A DNA stretch of 64,000 nucleotides from Chromatium okenii. GTDB lineage: Bacteria > Pseudomonadota > Gammaproteobacteria > Chromatiales > Chromatiaceae. The stretch is taken from assembly GCF_002958735.1 (NCBI RefSeq), contig NZ_PPGH01000037.1, positions 124,001 through 188,000 on the forward strand. The letters run 5' to 3'. Shown here one piece after another: positions 1-7,140 of the stretch. The position numbers and the translations under genes are program-made. The number at the start of each line of letters is the position of its first letter. Positions within the stretch are counted from its first letter, which is position 1. A model generated the notes under the pieces. That model was not told where the DNA came from, ran no database searches, and was given only the letters and a program-made list of their open reading frames with translations.

Positions 1-50
1 GGCGGCTGCAAGAAAAAGTTGGGTAATGCTGCGCTTGCTAGTACGGTCAT
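1..50 (-). CDS. 5' end of an unknown ORF overlapping the RNase gene (partial)
   Basis: An ATG at 50-48 overlaps the TGA stop (49-47) of the upstream RNase gene in an ATGA arrangement, which usually indicates translational coupling. Sixteen codons are visible, beginning MTVLASAALPNFFLQP, before the window ends. In microbial RNase T1/barnase-type loci a barstar-like inhibitor often sits directly beside the nuclease, so an immunity protein is the obvious hypothesis. The visible residues are too few to show homology. They are not an obvious barstar start. Confidence 0.4.
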   Translation of the reverse strand, partial: MTVLASAALPNFFLQP

Positions 51-748
51 GGTTTGATTTCCTTAAAACTTTGATAGTGATCATCAGTGAAATACTTGAC
101 GCCATTCTCGCCCGTGATAATTCTTTGCGCCCCTCTACCGTTTGAATTAGATGATTTTACAGTGTATTCGTGATAATAATGAGGTGATTTGGTAGGGAGT
201 TTGCCTTCTCTATTGTGAAAAACAGTCCCATCTTGCGCATAAGGAAAGGGACCACCGTTATCAATAAGTTTTAATGTTTCGCGGGCTTCCGACGAAAGGT
301 TATCATGCTTGATTTTCGGAATCATCGCATTAACACTTTTCATTACTTCTTCAGATGACTGATTTGCTCTCAGCATTTCTATTAAGTCATCTTCATCAAT
401 TTTTCCGTTCAAAAGATCGTGATTCCAGCGCAACTTTTCAGTTGGTTTAATCAACCCTTTTTGTTCTGCCGCCCCAAGTAAAACAACAATTCGTTGATCT
501 TTTGGATAACTGCTTAAATATGGGATAAAATCATCAACCTTGCTGCCAATCTGTCGTAGCAATATCTGGTGTTCTTGAAGCAGGTTTTTAGATTGACCGA
601 GCGATTTAATCAATGCCGCAACTGCTTTTACAGCATCGTTTGCTACTGCCGCTAAAGCAACGGATTGATTCAAAGATATTGCCAGAACAATACTGACTGT
701 TAATAATACTAAACTCTTCGTTATGCTTATATTTTTTTCTGTTGGCAT
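47..748 (-). CDS. Secreted guanyl-specific ribonuclease (RNase N1/T1/Sa family)
   Basis: The protein has 233 residues. Residues 1-34 are a signal peptide with a hydrophobic stretch ending around ALAA. Residues 35-150 form a predicted helical region of unknown role. Residues about 152-233 closely match bacterial guanyl-specific RNases such as RNase Sa: GPFPYAQDGTVFHNRE, then YYHEYTV carrying the catalytic base Glu194, RIITG carrying Arg209, and DDHY carrying the general acid His224. All three catalytic residues are present, so the enzyme should cut single-stranded RNA after G outside the cytoplasm. The start has a good GGAG ribosome site (CTGGAGACAATAA before ATG). Its stop overlaps the start of the next ORF. 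The long N-terminal extension is unusual for plain extracellular RNases and could be a delivery or anchoring part. Its sequence is AT-rich compared with the housekeeping genes nearby, which suggests acquired DNA. Confidence 0.88.
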   Translation of the reverse strand: MPTEKNISITKSLVLLTVSIVLAISLNQSVALAAVANDAVKAVAALIKSLGQSKNLLQEHQILLRQIGSKVDDFIPYLSSYPKDQRIVVLLGAAEQKGLIKPTEKLRWNHDLLNGKIDEDDLIEMLRANQSSEEVMKSVNAMIPKIKHDNLSSEARETLKLIDNGGPFPYAQDGTVFHNREGKLPTKSPHYYHEYTVKSSNSNGRGAQRIITGENGVKYFTDDHYQSFKEIKP

Positions 749-881
749 TTATTGTCTCCAGTGATTTATTTCTTGAATGAGTGCTACGCACTGATAAACA
801 TCCCTTTCACTAGTGCAGTTGTCTTGCAATGATCCAATCCGCAATCCGTCCCCGCAAATCACACTGCTTTAATCCCACCAG

Positions 882-986
882 TCAGACCATAAAAGTTTCT
901 TCTATTTTTTCAAAAGTCTCTATGTCCAGTTGAACAGCAACCTTACGGTTTAATTCATCAATGATATACTGACACTTAATCGGCAT
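882..986 (-). pseudogene. Short antitoxin-like ORF, probably truncated
   Basis: A 34-codon ORF encodes a peptide starting MPIKCQYIIDELNRKVAVQL and continuing DIETFEKIEE. This resembles the N-terminal half of small Phd/RelB-like or DUF-type antitoxins, in which a YIID...KVAVQLDIETFEKIEE segment is followed by about 30 more residues. The stop after ETFMV removes the rest, and no toxin ORF lies next to it. It is best read as a remnant. The surrounding bases (749-881 and 987-1072) hold no other gene that I can see. Confidence 0.4.
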
Positions 987-1072
987 GTTTCACCTTAATG
1001 TGCATCGCATCGCTAGTGGATTTGAAGCGCAAAAAGACTTCAATTGAAACTAGAATTAACTCCGGCTATTTA

Positions 1073-1441
1073 TTAAACATGCAGCTTATAGTCAGAGATA
1101 AGGCTCTCTACCGGAATTTTTAGTTGACTCGTGAGATTTCGGATCATGTTAAGACTGAGTTTGCGTTTATAACCTAAAATCTCAGATACGCGGCTACTTT
1201 GTCCAAGGTACATAACCATATCTTCATCAGTTAGTGATTGTTGCTCCATTCTAAACTTTATCGCCTCTACAGGATCGGGTAGGTCAATTGGAAATGTTTT
1301 TTCTTCGTAATAGTCGATCAATACAATCAGCACTTCCAGTTCATCACCCTCAGGTGTACCTTGTTCAGCATTGAATAGTTGTTCAATGCGGGACAATGCC
1401 ATTTTGTGGTCGTAATCGTTTTTTATTGGCTTAACAGTCAT
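1073..1441 (-). CDS. HigA-type antitoxin / XRE-family helix-turn-helix protein
   Basis: This 122-residue protein has an acidic N-terminal half and a C-terminal XRE helix-turn-helix (residues about 58-118). The segment DPVEAIKFRMEQQSLTDEDM, followed by the SRVSEILGYKRKLSLNMIRNL recognition region, is typical of HigA antitoxins of the long type. These bind DNA to repress their own operon and neutralise a HigB mRNA interferase. No HigB-sized ORF lies on the same strand within about 180 bases upstream or directly downstream, so the antitoxin appears orphaned here. It stands in a patch with a truncated antitoxin-like ORF and an RNase gene. No clear Shine-Dalgarno sequence precedes the ATG at 1441. 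Confidence 0.75.
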   Translation of the reverse strand: MTVKPIKNDYDHKMALSRIEQLFNAEQGTPEGDELEVLIVLIDYYEEKTFPIDLPDPVEAIKFRMEQQSLTDEDMVMYLGQSSRVSEILGYKRKLSLNMIRNLTSQLKIPVESLISDYKLHV

Positions 1442-1623
1442 AATTTATGCTGTTACATCCCGCTGGTATACCATTTCAAAATGAGCGCCGCGCCATCTAC
1501 TTTTGAATCACTTGTTATAGTGATGATGACGATGTTGGATTGTCAAAAGCAGCAACCCAACTTACGCTTCTACAAAATTGTATTAACTACTGTAACCCAT
1601 TCAAAAGGACAGGAGAGGTAATT

Positions 1624-2556
1624 ATGCCCTCTAAAGATATTCTTTATTCGATTGGAAGAACATCAGTAGGTCAACTGATTAAGGCGGTTGACGCTGAAAA
1701 AGGAATTGCATATACCTGTCCTGCCTGTAGCCAAGTTCTTATACTTCGCAAAGGAACACGGAAACGCCCTCACTTTGCCCACAAAACTCTTAGTCCTAAC
1801 TGTACACCCGAAACAGCCTTACATTATGTCTTTAAGACTTTACTCTTTGGCAAGATTCAAAAACATTTTGATCATCAATTACCTTTAGAGATGCAATGGG
1901 ATTGTCCTGCTTGTGGTGGAGTGCATACGGGCAACTTGCTGAAAAAAGCAGTTAAAGTAGTGCTTGAACATAATTTAGGAACCTGCCAACCAGATATTGC
2001 TTTGCTAGATGAGTTCAATTGCACAGTAGCAGTAATTGAAGTAGTTGTTACTCACGCTCCTGAACAAACAGCACTGGATTACTATAAAAACAACCATATT
2101 GCCGTTGTGTCTTATAAATTAAAATCAGACGAAGATTTTAATCGGTTAGATGCTCCCATTTTGAAACCAGATAGTGTTGATGTATGCAAAAATCCTAAGT
2201 GCTCGAAATGTGAAAATTATATGTCGAAAAAGCATCTTCTCATTATTGATGGAAATTGTTGGAAATGTCAGGCACCAATGAAAGTTGCCGCTTTATATGA
2301 AGGAAATTTTTCACTATCTGATATCCAGCTTGCTACTCAGTACGGTGTATTAATGAAGTTACATTACAGCCGTACATTAGGAATGAAGTACGTTGCTAAT
2401 ACCTGCCGTAAATGTGGAGCATTTATTGGTGATCATTACTTATTTACTGACTATGTAGCCGTTGATTCGTATAACCGTCAGGAATTGGATGCAGGATATT
2501 ATTGCCATCACTGTTCAAGTAATTCTGAAGATGAAGATTCTGAAGATTTTGAATAA
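1624..2556 (+). CDS. CoiA-like nuclease-family protein with several zinc-binding motifs
   Basis: The start is placed at the ATG at 1624, preceded by AGGACAGGAGAGG, which gives 310 residues. The N-terminus has a CoiA-type zinc element (CPAC at 32-35, RPHFAH at 49-53). A central block has PDIALLDE (123-130) followed by VAVIEVVVTH (136-144), the PD-(D/E)xK-like nuclease core expected of CoiA-like proteins. Further paired cysteines (CPACG, CKNPKCSKC, CWKC, CRKCG, CHHC) run through the C-terminal half. CoiA proteins promote competence recombination in Firmicutes. CoiA-like relatives in proteobacteria are mostly uncharacterised, so the role here is unknown. Base composition is AT-rich and the neighbours are toxin-antitoxin-like, which suggests an acquired gene. 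The C-terminus is acidic. Confidence 0.65.
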   Translation: MPSKDILYSIGRTSVGQLIKAVDAEKGIAYTCPACSQVLILRKGTRKRPHFAHKTLSPNCTPETALHYVFKTLLFGKIQKHFDHQLPLEMQWDCPACGGVHTGNLLKKAVKVVLEHNLGTCQPDIALLDEFNCTVAVIEVVVTHAPEQTALDYYKNNHIAVVSYKLKSDEDFNRLDAPILKPDSVDVCKNPKCSKCENYMSKKHLLIIDGNCWKCQAPMKVAALYEGNFSLSDIQLATQYGVLMKLHYSRTLGMKYVANTCRKCGAFIGDHYLFTDYVAVDSYNRQELDAGYYCHHCSSNSEDEDSEDFE

Positions 2557-2614
2557 GTTTTTTGGCGTTTTACTAAAGAGAAAAACTTCAAAAATTGGTT
2601 ACAATAAATAACTC

Positions 2615-2644
2615 TGCACCAATAACATCCCTATCATCGGTGCA
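2615..2644. other. Small inverted repeat between convergent genes
   Basis: TGCACC and GGTGCA arms (with one mismatch in an extended nine-base stem) flank about 18 bases in the gap between the convergent CoiA-like gene and accD. There is no T-run, so it is at most a weak terminator. Confidence 0.3.
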
Positions 2645-2662
2645 ATGATTTAATTGGCAGCG

Positions 2663-3607
2663 TTAAACCACCGGCACCACCGACCGACAATAACGCGGAC
2701 GATGCGCCAAAATCGCCAGCAAATCCGCGATTCTTTCCCGCAAATCGCGCCGGTCTAAAATCATATCCAATGCGCCCTTATCCATTAAAAACTCACTGCG
2801 TTGGAATCCTTCCGGCAATTTCTCGCGCACCGTTTGTTCAATCACTCGCGGTCCCGCAAAGCCAATTAACGCGCCCGGTTCGGCGATATTCAAATCACCC
2901 AGCATCGCTAAACTCGCCGACACGCCGCCCATCGTCGGATCAGTCATTACCGAGACAAACGGCAGCGCCGCTTCGCGCATTCGCGCCAACGCCGCGCTGG
3001 TTTTCGCCATCTGCATTAACGAAAACAAACTTTCTTGCATTCGCGCTCCACCGCTGGCAGAAAAACACACATAAGGCGCATTCATTTCCAATGCCGCATC
3101 GACGCCACGCACAAATCGCTCGCCAACTACCGAACCCATTGATCCGCCCATAAAACTGAATTCAAATGCCGCCACCACCAGCGGCGCATCTTTTAAGCGC
3201 CCGCGCATTACCACCAGCGCATCTTTTTCACCCGATTGCTTTTGCGCCAGCACCAGCCGTTCTTTGTACTTTTTCAAATCCTTGAATTTCAACGGATCAA
3301 GCGATTCCAATTCCGCGCCAATTTCCTCACGGTGCTCAGGATCAAGAAAAGTATCTAAGCGCCGCCGCGCCGTGATGCGATTGTGGTGATTGCACTTCGG
3401 GCACACTTCTAAATTGCGCTCCAATTCAGCGCGATACAAAATCGCATTGCAGCCGGGGCATTTCGCCCACACGCCTTCGGGCACGGCGCGTTTCGTGCTG
3501 GCTTCAATGCGGATACGGCGCGGCACTAATTTTTCAAACCAGCTTTTGCTTTTATCCATCGCCTGTTTTAAGGCGGCTTCCGGTTCAGTGATGATCGCCA
3601 TCGCCAT
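2663..3607 (-). CDS. accD: Acetyl-CoA carboxylase carboxyltransferase subunit beta
   Basis: AccD pairs with AccA to transfer the carboxyl group from biotin to acetyl-CoA, giving malonyl-CoA for fatty-acid synthesis. The start at 3607 overlaps the trpA stop by one base (TAATG), giving 314 residues. The N-terminal zinc finger (C50-x2-C53 ... C69-x2-C72) is followed by the crotonase-fold core with [20 protein letters not shown] and the glycine-rich [16 protein letters not shown] region. Longer in-frame starts exist but would intrude further into trpA. Placement directly after trpBA is a common gammaproteobacterial arrangement. Family length (about 290-315) fits and no lesion is seen. Confidence 0.95.
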   Translation of the reverse strand: MAMAIITEPEAALKQAMDKSKSWFEKLVPRRIRIEASTKRAVPEGVWAKCPGCNAILYRAELERNLEVCPKCNHHNRITARRRLDTFLDPEHREEIGAELESLDPLKFKDLKKYKERLVLAQKQSGEKDALVVMRGRLKDAPLVVAAFEFSFMGGSMGSVVGERFVRGVDAALEMNAPYVCFSASGGARMQESLFSLMQMAKTSAALARMREAALPFVSVMTDPTMGGVSASLAMLGDLNIAEPGALIGFAGPRVIEQTVREKLPEGFQRSEFLMDKGALDMILDRRDLRERIADLLAILAHRPRYCRSVVPVV

Positions 3608-4443
3608 TACTCCGCAGCGCGTGAAGTGACAGAACAATCAACAGCATCAATCGCTTGCCGCAGTTCTGCTAAAAAATTCCCGATGGTGTCAGGAATGCGT
3701 TCGGGCGTCGCCGCCAGCGTTTCGATTTGGCTGACAATCGCGCTGCCGACAATCACCGCATCGGCGACCTGCGCCACCTTCGCCGCAGTTTCCGCGTCCT
3801 TGATCCCAAAACCGACGCCAACTGGCAACGGAATCAACGACTTAATCGCGCCCACTTGCGCTGCGACCGCTGCCGTATCGAGATGACCTGCGCCGGTAAC
3901 GCCCTTCACCGAGACGTAATACACAAAGCCGCTGGCAACATCGCCAATCCGTTTGATCCGCGCTGCGGTGGAGGTCGGCGCGAGCAAATAAACCAAATCC
4001 AGCCCCTGCGCCTTCATCAACGCAATCAGGTCGTGGCCTTCTTCTGGTGGTAAATCAACGATTAACGCGCCATCGACACCAGCGGCAGCGGCCTGCTGCG
4101 CAAACTGCGCATAACCCATGACTTCAATCGGATTGAGATAACCCATCAACACGACCGGCGTCGTGGCATCCGACTCGCGGAATTGCCGCACCATTTCCAG
4201 CACGGCAGTCAGCGACACGCCCTGCGCCAGCGCCCGCTCGGTCGCTCGCTGAATCACCGGCCCGTCCGCCATCGGATCGGAAAACGGCACGCCCAGCTCA
4301 ATCACATCTGCGCCCGCGCTGACCATCGCTTGCATCAGCGGCACGGTGATTTGCGGCGTGGGATCGCCAGCGGTGATAAATGGAATCAGCGCAGTGCGCT
4401 TGGAATCCTGAAGTTGTTGAAAACGTTGTGCAATTCTGCTCAT
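3607..4443 (-). CDS. trpA: Tryptophan synthase alpha subunit
   Basis: TrpA cleaves indole-3-glycerol phosphate to indole and glyceraldehyde 3-phosphate, passing indole to TrpB. The 278 residues show PFITAGDP near the N-terminus, catalytic Glu49 and Asp60 in [19 protein letters not shown], and the phosphate-binding GVGFGIK and VIVGSAIV segments. The start ATG overlaps the end of trpB by four bases and the stop overlaps the accD start, so trpB, trpA and accD are translationally coupled. The gene is intact. Confidence 0.96.
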   Translation of the reverse strand: MSRIAQRFQQLQDSKRTALIPFITAGDPTPQITVPLMQAMVSAGADVIELGVPFSDPMADGPVIQRATERALAQGVSLTAVLEMVRQFRESDATTPVVLMGYLNPIEVMGYAQFAQQAAAAGVDGALIVDLPPEEGHDLIALMKAQGLDLVYLLAPTSTAARIKRIGDVASGFVYYVSVKGVTGAGHLDTAAVAAQVGAIKSLIPLPVGVGFGIKDAETAAKVAQVADAVIVGSAIVSQIETLAATPERIPDTIGNFLAELRQAIDAVDCSVTSRAAE

Positions 4444-5685
4444 AAAATTAACCCGTCCAGCGATGCGACCGTGTGCATATCTTTGTCTCCGCGCCCGGAC
4501 AGATTGACCAAAATGGTTTGATCGGGGCGCAACGTCTGCGCCAGCTTGTGCGCATACGCCAGCGCGTGGCTGGATTCGAGCGCCGGAATGATGCCCTCGG
4601 TGCGCGTCAAATGATGAAACGCCGCGAGCGCCTCGGCATCGGTGATCGCGTCATAACTGGCGCGACCGCTGTCTTTCAGCCACGCATGTTCGGGGCCGAC
4701 GCCGGGATAATCCAAACCGGCAGAAATTGAATGGGTTTCAATGATTTGCCCGTTGGCATCTTCCATCAAATAGGTGCGATTGCCGTGCAACACGCCGGGA
4801 CGACCGGCCGTCAACGGCGCTGCGTGATGACCAGTTTCGATGCCATCGCCCGCTGCTTCGACGCCATAAATCGCCACCTCGCGGTCGTTGAGGAACGGAT
4901 AAAACAAGCCAATCGCGTTGGAACCGCCGCCGACGCAGGCAACCAGCGCATCCGGCAGGCGTCCGGTGCGCTCCAACATCTGCGCTCGCGCCTCGCGCCC
5001 AATCACCGCTTGAAAATCGCGCACCAGCATCGGATACGGATGCGGGCCGGCGACCGTGCCGATGATGTAAAAGGTGTTGTCGATATTCGTCACCCAGTCG
5101 CGCATCGCCTCGTTGAGCGCATCTTTCAACGTGCGCGAACCGGATTTGACCGGCACGACGGTCGCGCCCAGCAGCCGCATCCGGTAAACGTTGGCTTCCT
5201 GCCGCGCCACGTCCACTTCACCCATATAAACAACGCATTCCAAACCGAGCCGCGCCGCAACTGTCGCGCTGGCAACGCCGTGTTGACCTGCGCCGGTCTC
5301 GGCGATGATGCGGGTTTTGCCCATCCGCTTGGCGAGCAACGCCTGCCCCACGGTGTTATTGACCTTGTGCGCACCGGTGTGATTGAGGTCTTCGCGCTTG
5401 AGATAAATCTGCGCTCCGCCCAGCTCACGGCTCCACCGTTCGGCGTGATACAGCGGCGACGGACGCCCGACGTAATCGCGCAAATCGGCGTCCAATTCGG
5501 CTTGAAAATTGGGATCGGCGCAGCAGGCGGCATACGCCAGCCGCAGTTCTTCGAGCGGGTGCATCAGGGTTTCAGGCACAAACATCCCGCCATAAACCCC
5601 GAAATGCCCGTGTTCATCAGGCAGTGTAATTGGAAAAATCCCCAGTTTGGGAATTGAGTGGATTGTTATCGGCGGGTATCGCCAT
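4440..5685 (-). CDS. trpB: Tryptophan synthase beta subunit (5' end frameshifted in this sequence)
   Basis: TrpB is the PLP enzyme that joins indole and serine to make tryptophan. The continuous frame runs from an internal ATG at 5585 and shows the PLP lysine in [10 protein letters not shown], the substrate loop [11 protein letters not shown] and the phosphate loop GGGSNAIG. Family proteins start earlier. Upstream of 5585 the same frame encodes [15 protein letters not shown], with no start codon. A well-spaced AAGGAG site precedes an ATG at 5685 whose frame reads [12 protein letters not shown]...DFSNYT and then hits a stop near 5617. Restoring two bases at the junction (CCC read as C) would give [13 protein letters not shown], a standard TrpB N-terminus. 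The start would then overlap the end of trpF by 20 bases. Confidence 0.9.
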
Positions 5686-6302
5686 CTTTAACTCCTTGCA
5701 TAAAAGCGAAAATTTTTGCGTGATCTTTAACGCCCGCGCCAGCTCAACGCCGCCACTGACATCGACGCCGTAAGGTCGCACCTGTTGAATTGCTGCCGCG
5801 ATGTTGCCCGGATCAAGCCCGCCCGCCAGCACGATCTGCGCAGCGATTTCTGGCGGAATCCGTGCCCAATCAAACTGTTGCCCGGTGCCACCGGCGCGAG
5901 TCGGATCAAACGCATCCAGTAACACGCCCGCCGCGCCAGCAGTCATAAACCGCTCCATTTCGGCGCGAAGATCAATGTCTGGGCGCATCCGCAGCGCCTT
6001 GATCCAACGCCGTCCGAAGCTGGCGCAGAACTCCGGCGGCTCATCGCCATGAAATTGCAGCAAATCCAGCGACACCTGCGCCAGCGTGGCGTGAATCGTC
6101 GCTGGCGCAGCATCGACAAATAACCCAACTGCGCTGACAAACGGCGGCAAGTTTGCGCACAACTGCTGCGCCAGCTCCGGCGTCACGCTCGCGGACTGGG
6201 CGGATAAAACACGAAACCGAGGGCATCCGCGCCCGCTGCCACTGCGGCAGCAACGGCGGATTCATCGGTCAAACCACAGATTTTGACGCGGGTACGAGAC
6301 AT
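5666..6302 (-). CDS. trpF: Phosphoribosylanthranilate isomerase (two apparent frameshifts)
   Basis: TrpF converts N-phosphoribosylanthranilate to the carboxyphenylamino-deoxyribulose phosphate that feeds TrpC. The start ATG at 6302 opens [20 protein letters not shown] and reaches [10 protein letters not shown]. There one base is missing (AA read as A would restore [13 protein letters not shown]). The middle frame carries [13 protein letters not shown] and the VSGGVELAR motif near the C-terminus. After VELAR a second base is missing (GGGG read as GGG). The repaired tail [19 protein letters not shown] is the standard TrpF ending, stopping at 5666. Repaired length is 212 residues, normal for the family. 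Both lesions are single-base deletions at short repeats, so sequencing error is likelier than a pseudogene in an otherwise intact trp operon. Confidence 0.88.
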
Positions 6303-6315
6303 GGCTTTTGAGTTT

Positions 6316-7140
6316 TCAGTTGTCAGGCGGAGCGGTGTAAGCATTTGCCAATTGTTTGGTCAATTCAAATTGCGCCGGATAATCAGCGCGGACGAAATAC
6401 AACCCCTGCGGCGGCGCGGTAACGCCACCTTGTTTGCGGTCGCGCAGCGCCAGCAATTGCGTCGTCCATTCCACCGGCGCATGACCGCGCCCAATCGCAA
6501 TTAACACGCCAGCGATATTGCGCACCATGTGATGCAGAAATCCATTTGCGCCGATGTGCAGCGTCAGCATTCGGTCTTGTTCCGTGAGCTTGAGATAATG
6601 GACGCGGCGAATTGGACTTTTCGCTTGGCAGGAGATAGCGCGGAAACTCGAAAAATCGTGCTCACCGACCAGCGCCGCTGCCGCTTCACGCATTCGCGCC
6701 ACATCAATCGCGCCATAAATCCACACGGCGCGATCCCGTTGCAGCGCCGAGCGCATCTCCGTCAGTTGAATGTGATAGCGATAATGGCGGGCAATCGCGC
6801 TGAATCGCGCATGAAAACTGGCATCAATCGGCTGTACCCAGCGCACCGCGACATCTGGCGGCAAATTGACATTGGTTCCCAGCAACCACGCCCGCTCGGT
6901 GCGCAGCGCAGTGGTATCGAAATGCACCACCTGCTCCAGCGCGTGAACGCCAGCATCGGTGCGACCGGCCGCGTGCAGCGTCACCGGATGATTGGCGACC
7001 CGCGCCAGCGCCGTTTCCAAACTGGTTTGCACCGTGCGCACGCCCGGCTGCTGGGTTTGCCAGCCGTGAAAGGCGGTGCCGTCATATTCCACGCCGAGCG
7101 CAATACGATTAGAAATCACCACGGGACAATCTCGATTCAA
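6316..7140 (-). CDS. truA: tRNA pseudouridine(38-40) synthase TruA
   Basis: TruA makes pseudouridine at positions 38-40 of the tRNA anticodon stem-loop. The 274 residues include [15 protein letters not shown] and the catalytic Asp62 in [11 protein letters not shown], followed by [16 protein letters not shown] and the C-terminal [19 protein letters not shown], all hallmark TruA motifs. The proposed start is TTG at 7140, overlapping the fimV stop in a TTGA arrangement. A GTG about five codons later is an alternative. The fimV-truA-trpF order is common in gammaproteobacteria. It is intact. Confidence 0.94.
   Translation of the reverse strand: MNRDCPVVISNRIALGVEYDGTAFHGWQTQQPGVRTVQTSLETALARVANHPVTLHAAGRTDAGVHALEQVVHFDTTALRTERAWLLGTNVNLPPDVAVRWVQPIDASFHARFSAIARHYRYHIQLTEMRSALQRDRAVWIYGAIDVARMREAAAALVGEHDFSSFRAISCQAKSPIRRVHYLKLTEQDRMLTLHIGANGFLHHMVRNIAGVLIAIGRGHAPVEWTTQLLALRDRKQGGVTAPPQGLYFVRADYPAQFELTKQLANAYTAPPDN

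Noticed and set aside
1379..1621. 80-codon plus-strand ORF between higA and the CoiA-like gene
   Set aside because: It overlaps higA on the other strand, has no ribosome site and no recognisable domain.
4731..5657. 308-codon plus-strand frame opposite trpB
   Set aside because: It is the antisense shadow of a strongly conserved gene, with no recognisable motif.
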